Assembly (NCBI GenBank): GCA_946998295.1
Contig: CAMPYS010000009.1
Coordinates: forward strand, 1 to 55,962
Reading direction: 5' to 3'
Source of the DNA: an uncultured Prevotella sp.
Lineage (GTDB): Bacteria > Bacteroidota > Bacteroidia > Bacteroidales > Bacteroidaceae
Length of the DNA stretch: 55,962 nt
Shown here: piece after piece, positions 35,167-44,940 of the stretch
Layout: the number at the start of each line of letters is the position of its first letter
How positions within the stretch are numbered: position 1 is the first letter of the stretch
The notes under the pieces: generated by a model
Databases searched by the model: none
Seen by the model: the letters and a program-made list of their open reading frames with translations, nothing else
Told to the model about the DNA's origin: nothing
Made by a program: the position numbers and the translations under genes

Positions 35167-36255
35167 TTATAATTTTTTAAAGCGTTTTGCCTGATTTTGA
35201 ATAAGCTCTATATCATTGAAATAATTTATTTTCATAGCTGCCTTAACCTCACTCATTGTTTTAGCTGCAACTTCACGTGCAGATATAGACCCCCTTTTCA
35301 ATATATTATAAATCTCTGGAATATCTTGTTCAAACTCATGTCTACGTTTACGTATAGGCTCCAGCATTTTATTAAGAACATTATTTAGAAACTTCTTACA
35401 CTTCATATCCCCTATTCCACCAGCTGTATAAGCAGCCTTAAGTTCATCAAGATTTGAAAATTCTGCCCAAAACTCGGTAAAATCTGTATCTTTAACAAAG
35501 GCATCAAGATAGGTAAAAACAGCATTACCTTCTACATGACCGGGATCAGAAACATTTAAATGGGTTGGATCTGTGTACATTCCTTTTACCTTAGTCCATA
35601 CTGTATCTACATCATCGGATAAATAAATACAATTTCCAAGACTCTTGCTCATCTTTTCCTTACCATCTGTTCCTGGTAAACGACGAGCTGTTATATTTTC
35701 AGGCAACATAATATTAGGTTCAACAAGAACGGAAGAATATACGTTGTTAAATTTTCTTACTACTTCTCGTGCTAATTCTATCATTGGCTCTTGGTCTTCA
35801 CCTGCAGGAACAGTTGTAGCTTTAAAAGTAGCAATATCTGCAGCTTGAGATACTGGATAGCAAAAAAATCCCATTGGTAAGTTTGCTTCAAACTTACGCA
35901 TCTTAATTTCTGTCTTAACTGTAGGATTACGTTGCACACGACTCACACTAACAAGATTCATAAAGAAAGTTGTTAATTCTGCAATTTCAGGTATTTGACT
36001 TTGAATAAATAAAGTACATTTCTTAGGATCAAGTCCAACTGATAAATAGTCTAAAGCTACTTCTATAATATTCTGACGTATTTTTTCTGGATTCTCTGCA
36101 TTATCTGTTAAAGCTTGTACATCAGCCATGAAGACAAACATACGATCAAAATCGCCTGCATTTTGTAATTCTACTCTACGGCGTAACGAGCCAATATAAT
36201 GCCCAAGATGTAAACGACCTGTAGGACGATCTCCTGTTAATATTACTTTTCCCAT
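35167..36255 (-). CDS. trpS: Tryptophanyl-tRNA synthetase
   Basis: Class I synthetase of 362 residues that charges tRNA-Trp. The N-terminus GDRPTGRLHLGHYIGSL contains the HIGH-type motif HLGH (16-19), and DGKEKMSKSLGN contains the KMSKS loop. The AGEDQEPMIELAREV stretch is typical. It is the last gene of the gltX-waaA-zinc ribbon-trpS run, 6 bases after the zinc-ribbon gene. Confidence 0.95.
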   Translation of the reverse strand: MGKVILTGDRPTGRLHLGHYIGSLRRRVELQNAGDFDRMFVFMADVQALTDNAENPEKIRQNIIEVALDYLSVGLDPKKCTLFIQSQIPEIAELTTFFMNLVSVSRVQRNPTVKTEIKMRKFEANLPMGFFCYPVSQAADIATFKATTVPAGEDQEPMIELAREVVRKFNNVYSSVLVEPNIMLPENITARRLPGTDGKEKMSKSLGNCIYLSDDVDTVWTKVKGMYTDPTHLNVSDPGHVEGNAVFTYLDAFVKDTDFTEFWAEFSNLDELKAAYTAGGIGDMKCKKFLNNVLNKMLEPIRKRRHEFEQDIPEIYNILKRGSISAREVAAKTMSEVKAAMKINYFNDIELIQNQAKRFKKL

Positions 36256-36261
36256 AATCCT

Positions 36262-36774
36262 TTATACCTTATTTTTTATACTATCGTTATTTTCTGTTTT
36301 TATTTTTTTTCTTCTTAATGTATCTTTTTTTACAGGTTCTACTGCTTTTGGTTCAGGTAAAGCAATTCTTTCTGTATCCTCTACTGTAGGAGGGGGCGTA
36401 GGTGCAACTGTGTCTTTAGATTCATCTTCATATGGTATAGTGTCTGTAACTATATTTTCTGGTGTTGGGTCAATATTATTTGATGGAGCAGACAAAATAA
36501 AATACGCTATAGATAATAATACTATTAACAGAAATATAAATAGTAATACTATATATTTCTTTTTATTATTTTTCTTCTTATATATAGCCGTAGAGTTATC
36601 TGTTTGAGAAACTACTACTTTATCAGGGTCATACTCTTCTCCTTGAGAAACGCGTGGTATAGGTATTGTCATTACTCCTGCACAATGAGGGCAAGTACAT
36701 TCTATGAGTTGACCTTCTTCTGCTTCAATAACAAAACTACTATTGCAATTATCACATGTAACTTTGTATTTCAT
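36262..36774 (-). CDS. Zinc-ribbon membrane protein, function unknown
   Basis: The 170-residue protein begins with an MJ0042-like zinc ribbon: two CxxC pairs in YKVTCDNCNSSFVI and ECTCPHCAGVMTIP. One membrane segment follows at about 73-93 (IVLLFIFLLIVLLSIAYFIL). The remainder is proline- and glutamate-rich, probably periplasmic. Such proteins are common in Bacteroidota but have no known role. It overlaps the waaA stop by four bases and precedes trpS by six, so the three genes are translationally linked. Confidence 0.7.
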   Translation of the reverse strand: MKYKVTCDNCNSSFVIEAEEGQLIECTCPHCAGVMTIPIPRVSQGEEYDPDKVVVSQTDNSTAIYKKKNNKKKYIVLLFIFLLIVLLSIAYFILSAPSNNIDPTPENIVTDTIPYEDESKDTVAPTPPPTVEDTERIALPEPKAVEPVKKDTLRRKKIKTENNDSIKNKV

Positions 36775-38042
36775 AATTTAATTTCTGATAATATTTTTTT
36801 AGTTGCTCCTGTCAATCCACACACATAATTATAAGCTGCTTGACCATAAGATTTTAAAGCCTCGTTAGTTTTCGTAACTTTATCTATCGTTGTTACAAAA
36901 CTATTATAATCTTTAATTTCAAAGCCACCATTAGTAGAGATTAAACCTCTGGCTTCAGCAAATTTAGAGTTATTGGGTCCAAAAATAACTGGTGTTCCAC
37001 AAACTGCTGGTTCTAATACATTATGAATACCTACACCAAAACCTCCACCTACATAAGATAAATCTCCATACATATAAATAGAAGATAATAAACCAATACA
37101 ATCAACTATCAATACATCTGCGTCTGAAACATCTGTCGCTGTAGCATGTGTATAATTTATTACTTTCTTATCTTTGGATATAAGTGTTTTGATTTGAGAC
37201 AATCTATTAGTAGATATAACATGTGGAGCTATTATTAATTTCCATCCAGGATGAGCATTGAAATATTTTAAAAATATCTTTTCGTCCACTAACCAAGAAG
37301 AACCTGCCACAAATATTAATCTATTATTTCTTTTACGTGTCAACAAAGTACCTTGTTTAGTAATTTCTTTTCCTGTAAAAGCCTCAACTATAGGTAATCG
37401 TTTACTTTGATTACGAATGTCTATAACTCTATCAAAACGTGTATCTCCAGAAACTGTTACATTGTTTATACCTATATTTGACAGTAACTGTTTACTGGCT
37501 GTATTTTGAACATAAAACCGAGTAAAATAATTTAATACTTTACTATACTTCCGCCCATATAGTTTGAAAAATACTTGTTGTGGTCTAAATATGCTTGAGA
37601 TACTATATGATGGTATATTTCTTTCCTTCAATATTTTTAAATAATTATACCAAAATTCATATTTTATAAAAAACGCCATTTTAGGATTTATAAGATCTAT
37701 AAACCTGTTAGCATTTTTAGGAGTATCAATAGGTAAATACGTTATTATATCAGCTCCTTTATAATCTTTACGTACCTCATAACCAGAGGGAGAAAAAAAA
37801 GTTAGTAAAATCTTATATTGTGGTTTTTCTCTACGTATAGCTTCAATAAGTGGACGTCCTTGCTCAAACTCTCCCAAAGATGCAGCATGAAACCATAAGT
37901 ATTCATCATTTTTATTAACCTTTTCCTTAAGTAATTTAAATGATAAATGCTCACCTATATGCATTTTCTTTAATTTATCATTATATAAACTACAAAATGC
38001 TATGCCAACTTTAAGAGCATACATTAATATATTATATATCAT
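36771..38042 (-). CDS. waaA: 3-deoxy-D-manno-octulosonic acid (Kdo) transferase
   Basis: WaaA attaches Kdo to lipid IV-A at the cytoplasmic face of the inner membrane, the first step of lipopolysaccharide core assembly. The 423-residue protein has an N-terminal anchor, WFHAASLGEFEQGRPLIEAI and ILLTFFSPSGYE in the acceptor domain, and SVSGDTRFDRV, FVAGSSWLVDE and YVGGGFGVGIHNVLEPAVCG in the nucleotide-sugar domain. The acidic residue in SLGEFEQ is the usual catalytic glutamate. It lies 53 bases after gltX. Confidence 0.93.
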   Translation of the reverse strand: MIYNILMYALKVGIAFCSLYNDKLKKMHIGEHLSFKLLKEKVNKNDEYLWFHAASLGEFEQGRPLIEAIRREKPQYKILLTFFSPSGYEVRKDYKGADIITYLPIDTPKNANRFIDLINPKMAFFIKYEFWYNYLKILKERNIPSYSISSIFRPQQVFFKLYGRKYSKVLNYFTRFYVQNTASKQLLSNIGINNVTVSGDTRFDRVIDIRNQSKRLPIVEAFTGKEITKQGTLLTRKRNNRLIFVAGSSWLVDEKIFLKYFNAHPGWKLIIAPHVISTNRLSQIKTLISKDKKVINYTHATATDVSDADVLIVDCIGLLSSIYMYGDLSYVGGGFGVGIHNVLEPAVCGTPVIFGPNNSKFAEARGLISTNGGFEIKDYNSFVTTIDKVTKTNEALKSYGQAAYNYVCGLTGATKKILSEIKL

Positions 38043-38095
38043 CTGATGCTATATATCACTCATCAATTATATAATTTAAACTGTATAGTATTGTA

Positions 38096-39613
38096 TTATC
38101 CCAAGACTTCTATTGCTTTATGCAAACGACGCAGGGTTTCGTCTTTTCCTATAAAGGCAGAAATATCAAACATTCCAGGTCCTTTACCTATACCTACTAA
38201 CGCTAAACGAAAAGCATTCATAATATCACCTAACTTATAGCCTTTAGATTCTACCCACTTCATCACAACAGCTTCCTGGTTCTCGATACTAAAATCTTCT
38301 ATATCAGCTAATACTTTAGACAACTCTTGCATTTGTTTAGATGAATATTCTTTCCAACGCTTTTTTACAGTTTTTGCATCATATTCTGTAGGAGGCATAA
38401 AGAAGAAAGAACATAAGCTCCATAGTTCACTAACAAAATTTACTCTATCTTTCATCATGTGAACTACTGCTGTAACTTCTTTCATAGAAACATCTACTCC
38501 ATTATTTGCTACTATAGGTGCAAAAAGGTTAGCTATCTCTTCATCGCTTTTATGTAAAATATATTCATGATTAAACCATATACATTTTTTATAGTCAAAT
38601 TTTGCTCCTGACTTAGAACAATGAGTAATATCAAAAACGTTTATTAGTTCTTCAAGAGAAAATAATTCTTGTTCGGTTCCAGGATTCCAACCTAAAAGAG
38701 CTAAAAAATTAATAACAGCTTCTGGAAAATAACCACATTCCCTATAGCCTGAACTTATTTCACCCGTTGTAGGATCTTTCCATTGTAAAGGAAAGACTGG
38801 AAAGCCTAATCTATCCCCATCACGCTTACTTAGTTTACCTTTACCTTCTGGTTTTAATAACAATGGAAGATGAGCAAAACGAGGCATTGATTTTTCCCAT
38901 CCAAATGCGCGATACAGTAAAACATGCAAAGGAGAACTTGGTAACCATTCTTCACCACGTATAACATGAGTTATATTCATCAAGTGATCGTCAACTATAT
39001 TCGCAAGGTGATATGTGGGCAGTTCATCATTACTTTTATATAAAACTTTATCATCAAGTATTTCACTTTTTATGCAAACATCGCCCCGTATCATATCATC
39101 AACGTGCACCTCTTCGCCTGGTATTACTTTAAAACGTACAACATACTGCTCTCCATCAGCTATCAAACGCTTAACTTCTTCGCTTGACATAGTTAAGGAG
39201 TTACGCATTTGCATACGTGTTTTACTATCATATTGGAAATTCGGTATTGATTTACGTTTTAAATTTAACTCTTCAGGAGTATCAAAAGCTATATATGCCT
39301 TATCTAAATCTAATAATTGATTTACATAAGACTTATAAATATCACGACGTTCACTTTGACGATATGGTCCATAATCTCCACCAAAGTTAACACCTTCATC
39401 AAACTTAATACCTAACCATTCAAAAGACTCTAATATATATTCTTCTGCTCCAGGCACAAATCTATTAGAATCAGTATCTTCTATACGAAATATCAATTTA
39501 CCACCATGCTGACGAGCAAAAAGATAATTGTATAATGCTGTACGCACTCCTCCTATATGCAAAGCTCCAGTAGGACTCGGAGCAAAACGTACTCTAACTT
39601 CTCTTTCCGACAT
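38096..39613 (-). CDS. gltX: Glutamyl-tRNA synthetase
   Basis: Class I synthetase of 505 residues. The N-terminus RVRFAPSPTGALHIGGVRTA carries the HIGH-type motif HIGG (19-22), and LLKPEGKGKLSKRDGDRLGF carries the KLSKR loop. A C-terminal anticodon-binding helical domain follows from about residue 340. It is first in the gltX-waaA-zinc ribbon-trpS run. A separate tRNA-Gln gene is in the window, but nothing here shows whether this enzyme also charges it. Confidence 0.95.
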   Translation of the reverse strand: MSEREVRVRFAPSPTGALHIGGVRTALYNYLFARQHGGKLIFRIEDTDSNRFVPGAEEYILESFEWLGIKFDEGVNFGGDYGPYRQSERRDIYKSYVNQLLDLDKAYIAFDTPEELNLKRKSIPNFQYDSKTRMQMRNSLTMSSEEVKRLIADGEQYVVRFKVIPGEEVHVDDMIRGDVCIKSEILDDKVLYKSNDELPTYHLANIVDDHLMNITHVIRGEEWLPSSPLHVLLYRAFGWEKSMPRFAHLPLLLKPEGKGKLSKRDGDRLGFPVFPLQWKDPTTGEISSGYRECGYFPEAVINFLALLGWNPGTEQELFSLEELINVFDITHCSKSGAKFDYKKCIWFNHEYILHKSDEEIANLFAPIVANNGVDVSMKEVTAVVHMMKDRVNFVSELWSLCSFFFMPPTEYDAKTVKKRWKEYSSKQMQELSKVLADIEDFSIENQEAVVMKWVESKGYKLGDIMNAFRLALVGIGKGPGMFDISAFIGKDETLRRLHKAIEVLG

Positions 39614-39638
39614 TAGTATGTTTTATTTATTTTTTGTG

Positions 39639-39646
39639 CAAATTTA
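39639..39646 (-). promoter_or_regulatory. Probable -7 box for gltX
   Basis: TAAATTTG on the minus strand lies 26 bases before the gltX ATG. The upstream -33 region is weak (AATG at 19 bases). Confidence 0.45.
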
Positions 39647-39715
39647 CTTATTTTTTTCGATTATACATTTTTTTTTATGTATTTTCGCATATTGAAAGAA
39701 TCCAGTATAAAAAAG

Positions 39716-41773
39716 ATGAGTATCATACGATTAAATGATTTAGATAATGGGTTTTGGAGACATTTAATATCAAGATGTGCGTTAGTATTATTTACTATAG
39801 CAATAATTGTTATATCTTTTCCTCGCTCACAAGATAAAATTTTTCATTATGATAAAGGTAAACCATGGATGTATGGACAACTAATTGCAAAATTTGATTT
39901 TCCTATATTTAAAACAGAACAAACCATAAATCACGAACGAGATTCTATAAAAAAACAATTTATACCATACTTTGATCTAAATAAAAATATAGAGAAGAAA
40001 AATATTAAAAAATTCTTATCTGATTATAAAGACGGTATACCAGGTCTTCCGCCTATATATTTGAAAATAATAATTAAGAAACTAGATGAAATTTATAATA
40101 AAGGAATTATTAATTCTTCACAATTTAATACTCTTTGGAACGATAGTAGTAAAACAATTTATGTAATTAATGGTAAAGAGGCTATTAACAAAAATGTACA
40201 CGAAGTTTTGACAAATATAGGTGCGTATGAATATTTCTTTACAACTCCTCAACTATCTAATAATAGAACTATAATACAACAATGCAATTTAGATAAGTAT
40301 ATAGAGCCAAATCTCATATACGATAAAAATAGAAGTGAAACAGAATTAAATGATATGCTTAGCCTCATACCTCAAGCTTCAGGTATGGTTCTTGAAGGTC
40401 AGCGTATAATTGATCGTGGAGATATTGTGGACTCAAAAACTTATATGGTTCTTAACTCTTTTGAAAAAGCAACAAAAAAAAGAAGCGACTCCGAAGATAA
40501 AGTTACTGCAACTATAATAGGTCAAACTATTCAGGTACTTATACTTGTTGTATTATTCACTGTCTATTTGGCTTTATTCAGACATAAATATTTTTATAAC
40601 TTTAGATCCATATTGCTATTATACTCAATAATGATAATATTTCCAATATTAACATCATTGATTATAAAACATAATATACTAAGTGTGTATATACTCCCAA
40701 TAGCTATGGGGGCTATATTTGTTCGTATTTTTATGGATACACGTACTGCATTTGCTCTACACATTATAACAGTTCTAATATCAGCTATTGCAGTAAAATA
40801 TCAATATGAGTTCATAGTAACTCAAGTTATTGCAGGATTAGTGGGAATATATTCATTAAAAGAATTATCAAAACGTAGCCAAATATTTCTTACTGCACTC
40901 ATGGTTACTATAGGATATTTTTTATCATATTTGTCAATACTTTTACTACAAACTGCCAGTTTCAACAATTTAGATATATCAATGTACTATCACTTTGCCA
41001 TTAATGGCTTTCTATTATTATTTATATACCCACTTATGTTAGTAATAGAAAAATCATTTGGTTTTGTTTCAACAGTAACCCTATTTGAATTATCCAATAC
41101 AAATAATACTCTATTAAGAAAACTTAGCGAAGTTGCTCCTGGAACTTTCCAACACTCTATAACCGTAGGAAATTTAGCTACCGAAATAGCTAATAAAATA
41201 GGTGCTAATGGACAACTCGTTAGAACTGGAGCTTTATATCATGACATTGGAAAAATGAAAAATCCAGCTTTTTTCACTGAGAATCAAGCTGGAATAAATC
41301 CACACGATAAAATATCTGATATTGAAAGTGCAAAAATAATAATAAGTCATGTTACTGATGGTCTTAAAATGGCAGAAGAACATAATCTACCAAAAGTTAT
41401 AAAAGACTTTATTACTACACATCATGGGAAAGGACTTGCAAAATACTTTTATATAAACTATAAAAATAAACATCCAAATGAGGCAGTTGATCCTACACCT
41501 TTTCAATATCCTGGTCCTAATCCTTCAACTAAAGAACAAGCAATACTTATGATGTGCGATTCTGTTGAGGCTGCTTCTCGTTCACTCACAGAATATACAG
41601 AGGAAAGTATTAGTAATTTAGTTAATCGTATTATAGATTATCAGTTGAAAGAAAGATTCTTTAAAGATTGTCCAATTACGTTTAGGGATATTGAAGTCGC
41701 TAAAATAGTATTAATAGAAAGGCTAAAAGCTATATATCACACACGAGTCCAATACCCTAAACTAAAATCATAA
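39716..41773 (+). CDS. pgpH: PgpH-type 7TM HD-domain phosphohydrolase (likely c-di-AMP phosphodiesterase)
   Basis: The protein has an N-terminal anchor (about 20-37), an extracytoplasmic 7TMR-HDED domain to about residue 270, a block of seven membrane segments (about 275-450) and a cytoplasmic HD domain. In that domain FQHSITVGNLATEIA is followed by GALYHDIGK, with H509-D510 as the metal-binding pair, and THHGKG follows. PgpH degrades cyclic di-AMP in Firmicutes. The frame opens at an ATG at 39677, but a weak promoter-like TTCG-20-TATTTTCG (39656-39687) overlaps it, so I prefer the ATG at 39716 after AAAAAAG. Its stop is one base from that of the convergent porin. Confidence 0.85.
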   Translation: MSIIRLNDLDNGFWRHLISRCALVLFTIAIIVISFPRSQDKIFHYDKGKPWMYGQLIAKFDFPIFKTEQTINHERDSIKKQFIPYFDLNKNIEKKNIKKFLSDYKDGIPGLPPIYLKIIIKKLDEIYNKGIINSSQFNTLWNDSSKTIYVINGKEAINKNVHEVLTNIGAYEYFFTTPQLSNNRTIIQQCNLDKYIEPNLIYDKNRSETELNDMLSLIPQASGMVLEGQRIIDRGDIVDSKTYMVLNSFEKATKKRSDSEDKVTATIIGQTIQVLILVVLFTVYLALFRHKYFYNFRSILLLYSIMIIFPILTSLIIKHNILSVYILPIAMGAIFVRIFMDTRTAFALHIITVLISAIAVKYQYEFIVTQVIAGLVGIYSLKELSKRSQIFLTALMVTIGYFLSYLSILLLQTASFNNLDISMYYHFAINGFLLLFIYPLMLVIEKSFGFVSTVTLFELSNTNNTLLRKLSEVAPGTFQHSITVGNLATEIANKIGANGQLVRTGALYHDIGKMKNPAFFTENQAGINPHDKISDIESAKIIISHVTDGLKMAEEHNLPKVIKDFITTHHGKGLAKYFYINYKNKHPNEAVDPTPFQYPGPNPSTKEQAILMMCDSVEAASRSLTEYTEESISNLVNRIIDYQLKERFFKDCPITFRDIEVAKIVLIERLKAIYHTRVQYPKLKS

Positions 41774-41774
41774 A

Positions 41775-43304
41775 TCAGAAATTAATATCAACTCCTACAC
41801 CTAATACTTTATTAGTACGTGTAAATTCATCAGAATTATTTATTTTCAAATTTCCTTTAGGCGTAGGAAGAGTTGAGTTATAATTCTTTGTAAATTTCTC
41901 ATAATTTGTAAAGAAATAAGCAGCATTTACATCAATATTTTTAGCAACTTTCACTTTTGCTCCGAATCCAAGGCTACAACTACTTGTAACAAAACTTAAG
42001 TCTGATAGATATTTACCATCACCTAAACCATAACGTGTAGCTTGACCTCCCATGCTCAACGTTACTGTTGGTAATACATCCCATTCAACACCTGCAAGAT
42101 ATTCACATGTGTTATTTTTTATCAACTTCTGCTTATCATTAGCCATACGAGCATCTTTATCAAAATAATAATGAAAACTTGCCATTAATCTTAAATTATC
42201 TAATAAAGAATATTGAGTTCCTATAGCAAATATTCCTGGTAAATCATTTGGAGTGTTCACTCCATTTTTAAACATCCCTGTATCATCACGCTTTGTATCA
42301 TTTTCAATATTTAAACGAGTAGTAAACTCATAACGCGCACCAAAGTTCCATTTACCAACACGATAATCTATACCAATAATAGGTGTAACCCCCCATCCAC
42401 GTTGAGTACATTCTAGGTACTTGTCTTTTACTTGTTCTTTAGTCTTTTCGATATCTTGTAAATTTCCTTCAAGAGTTTTTATCTTTGCTTCAAGTTTAGA
42501 TTTAACATTGGGGTCTGTTACTTCAGATGATTTCGATTTAAGATTTATAATTATATTATTTAATCCTATTGATTGGTCGGAAAAATAATCATAAAGTCGC
42601 TGATTTGTACCTGCTATATTAGCAGTTATATCAACAATATTTCCTTCATATCTATTAGAGATATAATTAAATCGTGCACCTCCATAAACTGCTAAGTGAT
42701 CATTTAACTTATAAGTTGCTCCTAATTGTAAACCAAAATTATATTGTTGCCCAGCTATATAACTACTAAAACTATATCCCGGTGTAGTTGTCAATATTCC
42801 TTTAGCATTTAGCTGCATTGGTAATAAAGATATAAGACGTTCAAAACTTGGAAGACCAGAGTTAAAAGATGCTTTACCGCCTCCCCCAAAAACTCCAAAA
42901 GCTAATTGAAATCCCCATTTGTCATAATTTTTTGCTAATTGCAAAGAGGGTAAAATGGGAACAGCAGCCTTGCCTATATATTCTTTTCTTCCATTACTGT
43001 CCCCACTATTCAACTTAAATGGACTACCAAAAGGTGTACTTGATAGAGCAGGAATAGTTATAGACGACTTAATAATACGTGTTTGGTAAACGTTTTGGAA
43101 ATTTAAAGACAAATGAAAACCTTTATCTAAAAAGGCAACACCTGCAGGATTACTATATACACCATCAATACCTATTGTACCAACACGTGCAAAATTACGA
43201 TTAAATGCAATATTATGGTTTGTATTTGTTAAATAACCTCCTGCATTTGCAAATAATGTTGAGGCCATAAATAATGCCATAAATACTTGAATCTTCTCTT
43301 TCAT
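41775..43304 (-). CDS. FadL/OmpP1-family outer-membrane transporter
   Basis: A 509-residue protein with a signal peptide (about 1-21) and the family N-terminus GYLTNTNHNIAFNRNFARVG and GVYSNPAGVAFLDKG, the asparagine-proline hatch region of FadL-type channels. Beta strands fill the rest up to the C-terminal VLGVGVDINF. A charged coiled stretch at about 255-300 (SKLEAKIKTLEGNLQDIEK) is inserted into an extracellular loop or turn. It should move hydrophobic compounds across the outer membrane. A near-consensus promoter lies upstream. Confidence 0.85.
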   Translation of the reverse strand: MKEKIQVFMALFMASTLFANAGGYLTNTNHNIAFNRNFARVGTIGIDGVYSNPAGVAFLDKGFHLSLNFQNVYQTRIIKSSITIPALSSTPFGSPFKLNSGDSNGRKEYIGKAAVPILPSLQLAKNYDKWGFQLAFGVFGGGGKASFNSGLPSFERLISLLPMQLNAKGILTTTPGYSFSSYIAGQQYNFGLQLGATYKLNDHLAVYGGARFNYISNRYEGNIVDITANIAGTNQRLYDYFSDQSIGLNNIIINLKSKSSEVTDPNVKSKLEAKIKTLEGNLQDIEKTKEQVKDKYLECTQRGWGVTPIIGIDYRVGKWNFGARYEFTTRLNIENDTKRDDTGMFKNGVNTPNDLPGIFAIGTQYSLLDNLRLMASFHYYFDKDARMANDKQKLIKNNTCEYLAGVEWDVLPTVTLSMGGQATRYGLGDGKYLSDLSFVTSSCSLGFGAKVKVAKNIDVNAAYFFTNYEKFTKNYNSTLPTPKGNLKINNSDEFTRTNKVLGVGVDINF

Positions 43305-43344
43305 AATTATGTAATCAATTTATTAATATGATAAAAATTAGTTG

Positions 43345-43376
43345 CAAAATTACATATATTGTTCTTTAAATCTAAA
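43345..43376 (-). promoter_or_regulatory. Probable promoter of the FadL-type gene
   Basis: On the minus strand TTTA (43373-43376), 20 bases and TAATTTTG (43345-43352) fit the consensus with one mismatch, 41 bases before the ATG. Confidence 0.55.
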
Positions 43377-43675
43377 AATTGCACATAGTTTTTATTTATG
43401 TGCAAATAATCTCCGAAGAAAAGAACAGTATTTACATTAATTATATATTCAAATAGAAAAATAGAATAAGTAAAGATATAATACTTTGTTATTTATTGCA
43501 CATTAGTTTCGATACGAAAGCAAAATAGATAGTATTACAATTAAGTGAGGTAATTTAAGAATAAAAGTAAGTAATAAAGAACAATTTCAAGCACTATATG
43601 ATTACAATATAAAACCACTATATAATAAATAAGAAATTAAGATAGAAAAAACTATACAATCTAAAGGTAATTTAG
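43377..43675. other. Spacer between divergent porin and mdh genes
   Basis: No gene seen. It contains a small hairpin TTTCG-ATA-CGAAA (43507-43519) that could be an operator. The rest is AT-rich. Confidence 0.4.
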
Positions 43676-43683
43676 TATATTTG
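43676..43683 (+). promoter_or_regulatory. Probable -7 box for mdh
   Basis: TATATTTG lies 51 bases before the mdh ATG and matches TAnnTTTG. No TTTG is present 19-21 bases upstream. Confidence 0.45.
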
Positions 43684-43733
43684 CACTACTATAAAAGGAT
43701 AATCAATATTTAAACTTAAAAAAACAAATTATT

Positions 43734-44726
43734 ATGTCATTTCTAACAAACGAAAAACTTGTTATCGTCGGTGCAGGCGGTATGATTGGTTCAAACATGG
43801 CTCAAAGCGTACTAACTTTAGGCCTAACTCCTAACCTATGCTTATACGATATTTTTGAACCTGGACTTCACGGAGTATATGATGAAATAGCTCACTGTGC
43901 TTTCCCTGGTGTCAACGTAACTTGGACAACAGATCCTAAAGAAGCATTTACTGGTGCTAAATATATTATATCTTCAGGTGGTGCACCACGTAAAGCAGGT
44001 ATGACACGTGAAGATCTATTAAAAGGCAACTGTAAAATTGCTGCAGAATTTGGTGAAAATATTAAGAAATACTGTCCTGATGTAAAACATGTTGTTGTGA
44101 TTTTCAACCCTGCTGATGTTACAGCCTTAACAGCTCTTATACATTCTGGATTAAAACCAAACCAACTAACTTCACTTGCAGCTCTTGACTCAACACGTCT
44201 ACAACAAGCTTTAGCTTTAGAGTTTGGAGTACAACAAGACAAAGTTACTGGTGCTCACACTTTTGGTGGACATGGTGAACAAATGGCTGTATTCGCTTCT
44301 AAAGTAAAAATTGATGGCAAACCTCTTTCAGAGTTAAATTTATCAGCTGAACGTTGGGCAGAAATCAAACATGACACAATACAAGGTGGTGCGCGTATTA
44401 TAAAATTACGTGGTCGTAGTTCTTTCCAAAGTCCTGCATACAATGCAGTTAAGATGATTGAAGCTGCTATGGGTGGTGAAAAGTTCACACTACCTGCTGG
44501 ATGTTATGTAAATGATGATCGTCTTGGTTTCAAAAACGTAATGATGGCCATGCCTACAACTATTGATGCTACAGGTGTTCACTATGAACTTCCTACTGGT
44601 ACAAACGAAGAAATGGCTTCACTAAAAGCTTCATACGAACATCTCTGCAAAATGCGTGAAGAAATTATAAGTCTCGGTATAATTCCAGCTATTAAAGAAT
44701 GGAAAAATGATAATGCTAATTTATAA
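43734..44726 (+). CDS. mdh: Malate dehydrogenase
   Basis: NAD-dependent enzyme that interconverts malate and oxaloacetate. The 330-residue protein has the Rossmann loop VGAGGMIGSNMAQ (12-24), the substrate loop with ISSGGAPRKAGMTRED, the asparagine in VVIFNPADVT, LDSTRLQQ and the catalytic histidine in HTFGGHGEQMAVF. The family includes lactate dehydrogenases; the arginine in APRKAG supports malate. Codon use is cleaner than in neighbours, as expected for a highly expressed gene. A strong terminator follows. Confidence 0.92.
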   Translation: MSFLTNEKLVIVGAGGMIGSNMAQSVLTLGLTPNLCLYDIFEPGLHGVYDEIAHCAFPGVNVTWTTDPKEAFTGAKYIISSGGAPRKAGMTREDLLKGNCKIAAEFGENIKKYCPDVKHVVVIFNPADVTALTALIHSGLKPNQLTSLAALDSTRLQQALALEFGVQQDKVTGAHTFGGHGEQMAVFASKVKIDGKPLSELNLSAERWAEIKHDTIQGGARIIKLRGRSSFQSPAYNAVKMIEAAMGGEKFTLPAGCYVNDDRLGFKNVMMAMPTTIDATGVHYELPTGTNEEMASLKASYEHLCKMREEIISLGIIPAIKEWKNDNANL

Positions 44727-44748
44727 TTATAAATTAGTAGATAAAAAA

Positions 44749-44782
44749 GAATACTCTTGCATTTGCAAGAGTATTCTTTTTT
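44749..44782 (+). terminator. Intrinsic terminator of mdh
   Basis: GAATACTCTTGC (44749-44760) pairs perfectly with GCAAGAGTATTC (44765-44776) around ATTT. TTTTTT follows at 44777-44782. Confidence 0.9.
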
Positions 44783-44940
44783 ATTATGTAGTATTTAAAA
44801 GTATCTTATTCCTTTGGATGTAAATAACCTGTTGATATTGTCTTGTCTTATCTTATATCATTCTTTTCATGTTGTACTTTTTTATGAGCAAAATTATATA
44901 AATGGATTTTTTCAATACTTTTTCCTAAATTAGAGTCTGA

